Shown here piece after piece: positions 1 to 4,896 of a stretch of 6,057 bases of DNA; positions within the stretch are counted from its first letter, which is position 1, and every line of letters begins with the position of its first letter. The DNA comes from JBCCZC01 sp039188505. GTDB lineage: Bacteria > Pseudomonadota > Gammaproteobacteria > Xanthomonadales > SZUA-38. Made by a program: the position numbers and the translations under genes. The stretch lies in NCBI GenBank assembly GCA_039188505.1, contig JBCCZC010000367.1:1-6057 (forward strand), written 5' to 3'. A model generated the notes under the pieces. That model did not search any database, was not told the DNA's origin, and saw only the letters and a program-made list of their open reading frames with translations.

Positions 1-46
1 CTGCGGCAAAAAGCACACTGACCCCTTTTCGCAAGCAGGAGCAACG

Positions 47-574
47 ATGTCCATCCGCCCCTTCGAAGATCGCCATCCGCAGATCGCCGCCTCGGCCTAT
101 ATCGACCCCGACGCGGTCATCGTCGGTGATGTGACGATCGGCGCGGACGCGTCCGTCTGGCCCACGGCGGTCATCCGGGGCGACGTCGAGCGCGTGGTCA
201 TTGGCCCGAAAACGTCGATCCAGGACGGCAGCGTGCTCCACGAAACCCACGACGGCCCGTGGACGCCCGGCGGCCGCGGGCTGTTCGTTGGCGAGGGCGT
301 CACGGTCGGACACAAGGTGATCCTCCACGCCTGTACGGTGGGTGACTACTGCCTCGTCGGCATGGGTGCGATTGTCATGGACGACGTGGTCGTGGGCGCG
401 GAATCGATGATCGGGGCGGGCGCACTCGTGACGCCGGGAAAGCAGATCCCGCCGCGAACGCTCTGGGTGGGCAGCCCGGCGCGGCAGGTCCGCGAGCTCA
501 GCGACGAGGACGTCGAACGGCTCCACTACTCGGCGAACCACTACGTCCGCCTGAAGAACCGCTACCTGCCGTGA
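47..574 (+). CDS. Gamma carbonic anhydrase family protein (YrdA/PaaY-like)
   Basis: A 175-residue left-handed beta-helix protein of the gamma-class carbonic anhydrase family; it probably acts as a cytoplasmic trimer with metal sites at subunit interfaces. Hexapeptide-repeat turns run from about residue 22 to 130 (VIVGDV, AVIRGD, VGEGVTVG, VGDYCLVG, IGAGAL). The three expected metal-ligand histidines are visible: H65 in SVLHE, then H89 and H94 in GHKVILH. The family's R44/D46 pair (IRGD) and Q59 are also present. The C-terminal helix ends in YSANHYVRLKNRYLP, typical of YrdA-type proteobacterial members. The ATG at 47 has AGGAG at 37-41 with 5-bp spacing, and length fits the family. It stands alone, convergent with the next gene. 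Zinc binding is a strong inference. CO2 hydration is uncertain, because many short YrdA-type relatives lack demonstrated activity and the real substrate is often unknown. Confidence 0.93.
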   Translation: MSIRPFEDRHPQIAASAYIDPDAVIVGDVTIGADASVWPTAVIRGDVERVVIGPKTSIQDGSVLHETHDGPWTPGGRGLFVGEGVTVGHKVILHACTVGDYCLVGMGAIVMDDVVVGAESMIGAGALVTPGKQIPPRTLWVGSPARQVRELSDEDVERLHYSANHYVRLKNRYLP

Positions 575-694
575 ACCCTTCACCGGGTCGCCGACCTCGT
601 CGGTTGCCGCAATGCTCGCAGTCGCTGGCGATTGCAGCGCGTTCAATCGGCCGAAACGCCCGGCGCCGCAGGCTTCAGCGAAGCGGCTTGCCAG

Positions 695-1909
695 CTAGCC
701 TCCCGGCATCAGTGCCGGGATGCCGTTGATGGTCAGTGCCCCCTCGCTGAACTCGAAGGCGCTACAGTAGCCCTTCTCCCGACGCTCGAGCATGCCTGAG
801 GTCAAATACTCGCCGAGCGTCAGCTCACGCATCCGCCCGAGCGCTTCCGGCTCGAGGTCGCCGAAGGCCTGCACCAGCCGCCGGTCGATGAGGGTCTCGA
901 CCCACTCGCGGCTGAGCTGCGCCTGACCTTCCGCGGCAAGCACGTCCCGGAGCAGGAGGAAATCGGAGATGAATCCCGACGGTGGCGGCGCGGTGAGCCT
1001 CGCGCTCGCGGCCAGATCGAAGGGACCCACCGGCGCCTTGCCGCGGAATTCGAACCGCTCGATCGCCGGCTGATTGAAGAGCAACGCGGGCAGCGCCGTC
1101 ACCACGACCCCCGTTGCCGCCCGGCTCCGCGCTTCCTCGGACGTCGCACTGCCGTTCACCGCCCGCAGCCCGCGGAGGAGGCTCCCGAGCGTCGGCGCGT
1201 GAAGCCGCCCCAGGGTGACGCCGAATTCGATGCCTCGCCACGGATCGCCGTCCTCGACGACGGTCTTGACCGTTCCGTCGGTCGTCAGCGACAGGTTTTC
1301 GGCCTCACGCAAGACGGTGAAATCGAACGCCGCGCCCCGGAGCCGCATCGCTTCGGCGCGCAGCACAGCCGCCTGGAAGCGCCCCGTGATCCGACCGGTG
1401 GTCTCGCCCTGTTCCAGCCTGGCATCGCCATCGAGGGTGTCGAACCAGGGTGAGACCGAGAGGGCCTCGGCCTGCAGGTCGACGGTCCGGCCCAGCTCGC
1501 GGACGTTGACGACCAGGTCGCCTCCGCCGCGCTCGCCGGCGGGCCGCAAGCGAAGGTGCACGCCGCCCCGCAGGCCGACGGCAAGATAGCCGGTCGCCAG
1601 CGGCTCGGCCCCGAGGGTCGCCACGAGGTCGCCCTTCAGCAGCCCTGGCGGCATGCCGGTCCAGGGTCCGTGGTCCAGCTCGGCGTCGATCTCGAGCGCC
1701 TGTCCGTCCCGGGTGCCCGACAAGCGCAGGCGACTGGTGAACCAGCCGCCCTCATGGACGACGCGCAGATCGTCCAGTCCGAGGGCCGGTCCCTGTTGTT
1801 CGATGGCGGCCGGTGCGTACTTCGCGATGCCCCAGCCAACGGCGCCCGGCGCCAGGCCAGCGAACAGCAGGATCACGACGGCGAGCAGCAGAAGGAGTTT
1901 GCGCAGCAA
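695..1909 (-). CDS. DUF945 (YdgA-like) membrane-anchored protein, TTG start
   Basis: A 404-residue protein if started at the TTG whose first base is 1909. Residues 2-27 form a strongly hydrophobic signal anchor after two basic residues (LRKLLLLLAVVILLFAGLAP), so most of the chain should face the periplasm. Features resembling DUF945/YdgA are a GGWFTSR motif at about 54-60, HGPW at about 80-83, long beta-rich stretches, and a C-terminal segment ending in EGALTINGIP (about 389-398). No enzyme motif is visible and the family's role is unclear. The frame stays open to an ATG at 2071, which would give 458 residues. That extra N-terminus is Arg/Ala-rich, puts a tail before the signal anchor and fills the whole divergent control region. 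The TTG has GGAG six bases upstream, so I prefer it. The family call rests on motif resemblance; an AsmA-like relative is the alternative. Confidence 0.75.
   Translation of the reverse strand: MLRKLLLLLAVVILLFAGLAPGAVGWGIAKYAPAAIEQQGPALGLDDLRVVHEGGWFTSRLRLSGTRDGQALEIDAELDHGPWTGMPPGLLKGDLVATLGAEPLATGYLAVGLRGGVHLRLRPAGERGGGDLVVNVRELGRTVDLQAEALSVSPWFDTLDGDARLEQGETTGRITGRFQAAVLRAEAMRLRGAAFDFTVLREAENLSLTTDGTVKTVVEDGDPWRGIEFGVTLGRLHAPTLGSLLRGLRAVNGSATSEEARSRAATGVVVTALPALLFNQPAIERFEFRGKAPVGPFDLAASARLTAPPPSGFISDFLLLRDVLAAEGQAQLSREWVETLIDRRLVQAFGDLEPEALGRMRELTLGEYLTSGMLERREKGYCSAFEFSEGALTINGIPALMPGG
701..720 (-). terminator. Perfect 8-bp hairpin over the 3' end of the DUF945 gene
   Basis: TCCCGGCA (701-708) and TGCCGGGA (713-720) are exact inverted repeats around a 4-nt loop. 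On the minus strand they encode the last sense codons (I-P-A-L-M-P-G), just before the TAG at 695-697. No U-run follows on either strand, so it is not a textbook intrinsic terminator. It could act with Rho, protect the 3' end, or separate the two convergent transcripts. The neighbouring gap 575-694 has only weaker hairpins: CCGAC/GTCGG at 591-603, CGCTG/CAGCG at 623-639 and GCTTC/GAAGC at 672-684. Confidence 0.4.
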
Positions 1910-1915
1910 GGTGTT

Positions 1916-1919
1916 CTCC
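1916..1919 (-). promoter_or_regulatory. Ribosome binding site deciding the TTG start of the DUF945 gene
   Basis: Read on the minus strand, GGAG is followed by six bases (AACACC) and then TTG. The signal-anchor segment starts directly after that codon. This supports the 1909 start over the upstream ATG at 2071. Confidence 0.6.
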
Positions 1920-1925
1920 GGGCGC

Positions 1926-2018
1926 CGGAGTCGGGCGGCGCGCCCCTGCGGCGTCGAACGCGCCGCTGCAGACCCAGACAACGGAATCGGGCGGAGGTTC
2001 GCTACCGGAGCCGCCCGA
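1926..2018. repeat. Repeated TCGGGCGG motif in the divergent control region
   Basis: CGGAGTCGGGCGG at 1926-1938 and CGGAATCGGGCGG at 1982-1994 are direct copies differing at one base, 56 bp apart. The 8-bp core TCGGGCGG recurs inverted as CCGCCCGA at 2011-2018, making an 8-bp inverted repeat with the second copy (16-bp spacer). All three lie between the TTG starts of the DUF945 gene (1909) and rsmG (2083). They could be operator sites, but GC-rich sequence raises the chance of coincidence. Confidence 0.4.
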
Positions 2019-2023
2019 CGGCC

Positions 2024-2052
2024 TTGCATCCACCAGGCATTCCTCGAATACT
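2024..2052 (+). promoter_or_regulatory. Candidate sigma-70 promoter for rsmG-parA-parB
   Basis: TTGCAT at 2024-2029 (3 of 6 bases of the -35 consensus) and AATACT at 2047-2052 (4 of 6 of the -10 consensus) are separated by exactly 17 bp. Transcription would start near 2059, leaving a leader of about 24 nt before the rsmG TTG. The match is modest, but it is the best-spaced pair I see in the divergent region. Confidence 0.4.
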
Positions 2053-2070
2053 GTTGCGCCCCGGTCTGCA

Positions 2071-2074
2071 AGGA
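2071..2074 (+). promoter_or_regulatory. Ribosome binding site deciding the TTG start of rsmG
   Basis: AGGA lies eight bases before TTG at 2083. The frame is open back to 1813 and beyond, but only this start gives a protein of normal RsmG length with a good Shine-Dalgarno match. Confidence 0.65.
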
Positions 2075-2082
2075 ACTCCGGC

Positions 2083-2718
2083 TTGCGTAATCTGGGCCTG
2101 AAGCCGGCTCTCAGGGATGGCCTCGAGCAACTCGGTGTTGCTGCCGGGGAGGAAGCGCTGGATGCACTCGTCGATTACGTCGGCGAGATCGCCACCTGGA
2201 ACCGGGCGTACAACCTGACAGCGGTGCGCGAGCCCGCCGAGATGGTGACGCGCCACCTCCTCGACAGCGCCTCGGTGCTGCGATGGGTCCGTGGTCCGGA
2301 GGTTCTGGACGTCGGCTCCGGAGCCGGTCTACCCGGGGTACCGTTGGCAATCCTGGATCCGGCATTGGCGGTGACGCTGCTCGACAGCAACGGCAAGAAA
2401 GCGCGGTTCCTGCGGCACGTGAAGCGGCGCCTTGACCTCGCCAACGTCGCCGTGGAACAGGCGCGGATCGAGGCCTTTGCGGGCGACGCCTTCGCCACGA
2501 TCGTCTCCCGGGCCTTCGCCGAACCGGCGACGTTTCTGACCGGCGTGCGTCACCTCGCGGGGCCGGAGACCCGCATCGTCGCGATGCAGGGGCGGCGGGC
2601 CGAACGTCCGGAGGTCGATGGCTTCCGGCTGCTTGATACGATCGACCTGGCGGTGCCCGGGCTCGATGCCCAACGACACATATTGATTTACGGAACATGC
2701 CCAGAGTCATCGCAGTAG
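2083..2718 (+). CDS. rsmG: 16S rRNA (guanine527-N7)-methyltransferase RsmG (GidB)
   Basis: A 211-residue cytoplasmic, SAM-dependent enzyme of the RsmG family, which methylates N7 of G527 in 16S rRNA (E. coli numbering). Family signatures appear in order: TWNRAYNLTAV at 38-48, RHLLDS at 57-62, the SAM-binding motif VLDVGSGAGLPGVPLA at 74-89, LLDSNGKKARFLRHV at 99-113, VSRAF at 141-145 and the terminal strand RHILIY at 198-203. I chose the TTG at 2083; a longer in-frame reading from 1813 would run into the divergent gene and add about 90 unrelated, Arg/Ser-rich residues. The stop overlaps parA by 22 bp. The rsmG-parA-parB order is a well-known chromosomal partitioning neighbourhood; mnmG (gidA), often found just upstream, is absent here. 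Loss of RsmG is known in other bacteria to give low-level streptomycin resistance. Confidence 0.95.
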   Translation: MRNLGLKPALRDGLEQLGVAAGEEALDALVDYVGEIATWNRAYNLTAVREPAEMVTRHLLDSASVLRWVRGPEVLDVGSGAGLPGVPLAILDPALAVTLLDSNGKKARFLRHVKRRLDLANVAVEQARIEAFAGDAFATIVSRAFAEPATFLTGVRHLAGPETRIVAMQGRRAERPEVDGFRLLDTIDLAVPGLDAQRHILIYGTCPESSQ

Positions 2719-3476
2719 CCAATCAGAAAGGGGGCGTCGGCAAGACGACCACCTGCGTCAACCTCGCCTGCGCCCTCGCGGAGGCGAACCGACGGGTCCT
2801 GCTCATCGATCTCGATCCGCAGGGCAACGCCACGATGGGCTGCGGCGTCGATAGCCGCGAGGCCGAGCTCACCTCGGGCGAGGTCCTGCTGGGCGAGGCG
2901 ACGTTGGCGGAAGCGACGCTCTCCATCGAAGAGCTGGGCATCGACCTCGTCCCGTCGAACACGGCGCTGACGGCCGCCGAGGTGCGGCTGATGGACATGC
3001 TCGCGCGGGAAGGTCGGCTGCGGGAGGCATTGAAGGCCGCGGAGCACTATCACATGGTGCTCATCGACTGCCCGCCATCCCTGAACATGCTGACGGTGAA
3101 CGCGCTCACGGCGGCGCACGGCGTCCTGATTCCCATGCAGTGCGAATACTATGCCCTCGAAGGCCTGACCTCGCTGCTCGATACCGTGGAACAGATCCAG
3201 GCCGCCGTGAATCCGGACCTCGAGATCGAGGGCCTGCTGCGCACCATGTATGACGTGCGCAACAACCTCTCGAACGAGGTCTCGAATCAGCTGATCAAGC
3301 ATTTCGGGGACAAGGTCTACCGGACGATCGTCCCCCGCAACGTCCGCGTTGCCGAGGCGCCGAGCCACGGGCTGCCGGTGATCCGCTACGACCGCGGCTC
3401 CCGTGGTGCGATCGCCTACCTCGGCCTCGCGGGCGAGATGCTCCGACGCGAACGCATGCAGGAGAGTACGCACTGA
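2697..3476 (+). CDS. parA: Chromosome partitioning ATPase ParA (Soj)
   Basis: A 259-residue ParA/Soj-type P-loop ATPase that binds nucleoid DNA as an ATP dimer and is stimulated by ParB to move replicated origins apart. It has the deviant Walker A KGGVGKT at 11-17 (signature K11 and catalytic K16), the A' motif LLIDLDPQGN at 35-44 and Walker B VLIDCPPS at 121-128. The conserved VPRNVRVAEAPSHG stretch lies at 212-225. There is no N-terminal helix-turn-helix extension, so this is the small chromosomal type rather than the large plasmid type. The ATG lies inside the end of rsmG and has no proper Shine-Dalgarno sequence (the only GGA is too close), so translation is probably coupled to rsmG. Its TGA shares one base with the parB ATG. 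Confidence 0.97.
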   Translation: MPRVIAVANQKGGVGKTTTCVNLACALAEANRRVLLIDLDPQGNATMGCGVDSREAELTSGEVLLGEATLAEATLSIEELGIDLVPSNTALTAAEVRLMDMLAREGRLREALKAAEHYHMVLIDCPPSLNMLTVNALTAAHGVLIPMQCEYYALEGLTSLLDTVEQIQAAVNPDLEIEGLLRTMYDVRNNLSNEVSNQLIKHFGDKVYRTIVPRNVRVAEAPSHGLPVIRYDRGSRGAIAYLGLAGEMLRRERMQESTH

Positions 3477-4354
3477 TGGCGGCCAAGAAGAAAGGTCTCG
3501 GCAAGGGTCTCGACGCGCTCCTCGGCGGCGCCGGTTCGCGCAGCGCGCCCGCGGTCGCTCCCATGAAGCCCGCCGACGGCGAGCTGCGCCAGCTGCCGGT
3601 CGATCAGATCCAGCCGGGCAAATACCAGCCGCGAACGGGGATGGACCCGGAGAAGCTCCAGGAGCTGTCCGACTCGATCCGCGCCCAGGGCGTCGTTCAG
3701 CCCGTCGTCGTGCGCGCGATCGGCAGTGGCCGCTACGAGCTGATCGCCGGCGAGCGGCGCTGGCGCGCCACGCAGATGGCCGAGCTCGACACGATTCCCG
3801 CGGTGGTCCGCGACGTGTCGGACGAGGTCACCGTCGCGATGGCGCTCATCGAGAACATCCAGCGGGAGAACCTGAATCCGCTGGAGGAATCGAGCGCCCT
3901 GCTCCGCCTCATCGACGAGTTCGACCTGACCCATGCCGAGGCCGCCACGGCCGTCGGACGGTCGCGAGCGGCGGTCAGCAATCTTCTCCGGCTCCAGGAC
4001 CTCGAGGCGGTAGTCAAGACCCTCGTGGACGAGCGCAAGCTCGAAATGGGGCATGCCCGCGCCCTGCTCGGCTTGAAGGGGCACGCCCAGATCGACGCCG
4101 CGCGTGACGTGGTGAAGCGTGCCCTCTCGGTCCGTGAGACTGAAGCGCTGGTGAAGCGCGCGATCGCCGAAGCCGAGCGCCCGCCATCACGGCCCGCCCG
4201 CGTCGATCCCGATCTTGCCCGCCTGCAGGATGAGCTCACCGAGCGCCTCTGCGCGCGGGTGCGCGTCAAACACTCGAACTCGGGCAAGGGTCAGCTGGTC
4301 ATCGACTACAACACCCTCGACGAGCTCGACGGGATCCTCGAACGCATCCGCTGA
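3476..4354 (+). CDS. parB: Chromosome partitioning protein ParB (Spo0J), parS-binding CTPase clamp
   Basis: A 292-residue chromosomal ParB. It loads on parS, spreads as a CTP-dependent sliding clamp and stimulates ParA ATPase. In order: the basic ParA-contact motif KGLGKGLDALL at 6-16; a linker to about 35; the N-terminal CTP-binding domain with IQPGKYQPR (45-53), GERRWRA (92-98) and ENIQRENLNPLEE (126-138); a helix-turn-helix at about 152-173 (THAEAATAVGRSRAAVSNLLRL) for parS recognition; a helical region to about 232; a Pro/Arg-rich linker; and a C-terminal dimerisation domain from about 245, ending LDELDGILERIR. Start and stop overlap with parA as TGATG, and AGGAG at 3460-3464 sits 11 bp upstream. 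All expected motifs are intact. No good parS site is visible in the window. Confidence 0.97.
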   Translation: MAAKKKGLGKGLDALLGGAGSRSAPAVAPMKPADGELRQLPVDQIQPGKYQPRTGMDPEKLQELSDSIRAQGVVQPVVVRAIGSGRYELIAGERRWRATQMAELDTIPAVVRDVSDEVTVAMALIENIQRENLNPLEESSALLRLIDEFDLTHAEAATAVGRSRAAVSNLLRLQDLEAVVKTLVDERKLEMGHARALLGLKGHAQIDAARDVVKRALSVRETEALVKRAIAEAERPPSRPARVDPDLARLQDELTERLCARVRVKHSNSGKGQLVIDYNTLDELDGILERIR

Positions 4355-4377
4355 GCCCGTTCGACCGGACGCCTGCT

Positions 4378-4393
4378 CGATTTGGCCAATTCG
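4378..4393. promoter_or_regulatory. 16-bp imperfect palindrome, candidate activator site 1
   Basis: CGATTTGGCCAATTCG pairs at 7 of 8 positions around its centre (4385/4386), with one mismatched pair (T4381/T4390). The centre is about 91 bp before the start predicted from the sigma-54 promoter, within the usual range for enhancer-binding-protein sites. It has no spacer loop, so a DNA-binding site is more likely than an RNA hairpin. Confidence 0.4.
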
Positions 4394-4406
4394 TGGCTCG
4401 ATCCGC

Positions 4407-4422
4407 CGGTGCCATGGCATCG
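4407..4422. promoter_or_regulatory. 16-bp imperfect palindrome, candidate activator site 2
   Basis: CGGTGCCATGGCATCG pairs at 7 of 8 positions, with one mismatched pair (G4409/T4420) around a perfect TGCCATGGCA core. It lies 29 bp centre to centre from the first palindrome and about 62 bp upstream of the predicted start. The two share length and symmetry, but little sequence beyond their ends. Confidence 0.35.
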
Positions 4423-4450
4423 AAAAGCCCCGATTCCGCCGAAATTCGAC

Positions 4451-4466
4451 TGGCACGCGTATTGCT
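4451..4466 (+). promoter_or_regulatory. Sigma-54 (-24/-12) promoter of the pspB-like gene
   Basis: TGGCACG (4451-4457), four bases, then TTGCT (4462-4466) match the established RpoN consensus TGGCACG-N4-TTGCW at every defined base. The invariant GG (4452-4453) and GC (4464-4465) are separated by the required 10 bp. Transcription should start near 4477, leaving a leader of about 27 nt. An extended -10 of sigma-70 type (TGCTACACT, 4463-4471) overlaps it, but no good -35 lies at 16-18 bp spacing. Sigma-54 control would require an activator ATPase, plausibly PspF given the gene. Confidence 0.8.
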
Positions 4467-4503
4467 ACACTCCTGTCAGACAGAGTGAATCGGGAGGTCG
4501 TTC

Positions 4504-4758
4504 ATGGGATTTTGGAGCATGGTGTCCCTGGTATCCGTTGCGGGCATCGGCATGGTCATCTACCTGGCCCACATGGACCATCAGCGGAAGCTGAAGGAGG
4601 CCGAACTCGCTGCGGGCCGGCAGCATGACGCGGACAGCGGACTGGATGAGCGCCTCCGGAAGATCGAGGAGCGGATCGAGACGCTGGAAATCATCGCCAC
4701 GGACAAGCAGCGCGAACTCAACGAGAGCCTGGCCGACCTGGCCCGGAAGCAGGAGTAG
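4504..4758 (+). CDS. PspB-like phage-shock membrane protein
   Basis: An 84-residue protein with one N-terminal membrane segment (about residues 3-22), a short basic stretch (HQRKLK) and a C-terminal amphipathic coiled coil at about 47-83. The piece LDERLRKIEERIETLEIIATDK closely resembles the PspB core (E. coli PspB has RMRERIQALESILDAE), and the length fits (E. coli PspB has 74 residues). PspB is an inner-membrane partner of PspC that relays envelope stress to PspA/PspF. GGGAGG at 4492-4497 lies six bases before the ATG. The sigma-54 promoter just upstream agrees with psp control. It is oddly alone: the gene before is parB and the gene after is a beta-propeller protein. It could be a PspB paralogue with a private role. 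Identity rests on coiled-coil similarity, which is weak evidence by itself, plus the promoter. Confidence 0.7.
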   Translation: MGFWSMVSLVSVAGIGMVIYLAHMDHQRKLKEAELAAGRQHDADSGLDERLRKIEERIETLEIIATDKQRELNESLADLARKQE

Positions 4759-4778
4759 CCACCGATCCCGAGCGGTGG
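4759..4778 (+). terminator. Hairpin directly after the pspB-like stop codon
   Basis: CCACCG (4759-4764) and CGGTGG (4773-4778) form a perfect 6-bp stem with an 8-nt loop, starting immediately after the TAG. A few Us follow (CCTTGTT at 4782-4788), but there is no strong U-tract, so termination is plausible rather than certain. Confidence 0.4.
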
Positions 4779-4798
4779 GCGCCTTGTTCGTGGGCCTG

Positions 4799-4807
4799 TG
4801 CTACCTT
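4799..4807 (+). promoter_or_regulatory. Weak candidate extended -10 for the propeller gene
   Basis: TGCTACCTT has the TG-n-hexamer form of an extended -10, and would start transcription about 80 nt before the ATG at 4897. No -35 at proper spacing is seen. The rest of the 138-bp gap holds only a small CAGCC/GGCTG hairpin at 4828-4841. Confidence 0.2.
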
Positions 4808-4896
4808 GCCGTTCGCAGGGCATCCAGCAGCCCTGCGGCTGAGGAGCCGTCACGGTCAACGGGCCCGGCGGTCGTCTTTCCCAACCCGGTACTGCC

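Noticed and set aside
1813..2082. In-frame upstream extension of rsmG by 90 codons
   Set aside because: It overlaps the start and signal anchor of the divergent gene, the residues are Arg/Ser/Ala-rich and unlike RsmG, and a good Shine-Dalgarno sequence precedes TTG 2083.
1556..2101. Plus-strand frames of 181 and 145 codons across the DUF945 gene
   Set aside because: They are antisense shadows with Arg/Gln/Pro-rich products; the minus strand shows a coherent membrane-anchored protein.
2688..3473. Long minus-strand frame of 261 codons opposite parA
   Set aside because: It mirrors parA codons in GC-rich DNA, gives a His/Arg/Gln-rich product without a recognisable domain, and parA is unmistakable on the other strand.
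3403..4287. Several frames of 184-234 codons on both strands within parB
   Set aside because: They are shadow frames of parB with Arg/Ala-rich or low-complexity products and no motifs.
4463..4471. Sigma-70 extended -10 (TGCTACACT) before the pspB-like gene
   Set aside because: No acceptable -35 lies 16-18 bp upstream, while the overlapping sigma-54 elements match fully; dual use cannot be excluded.
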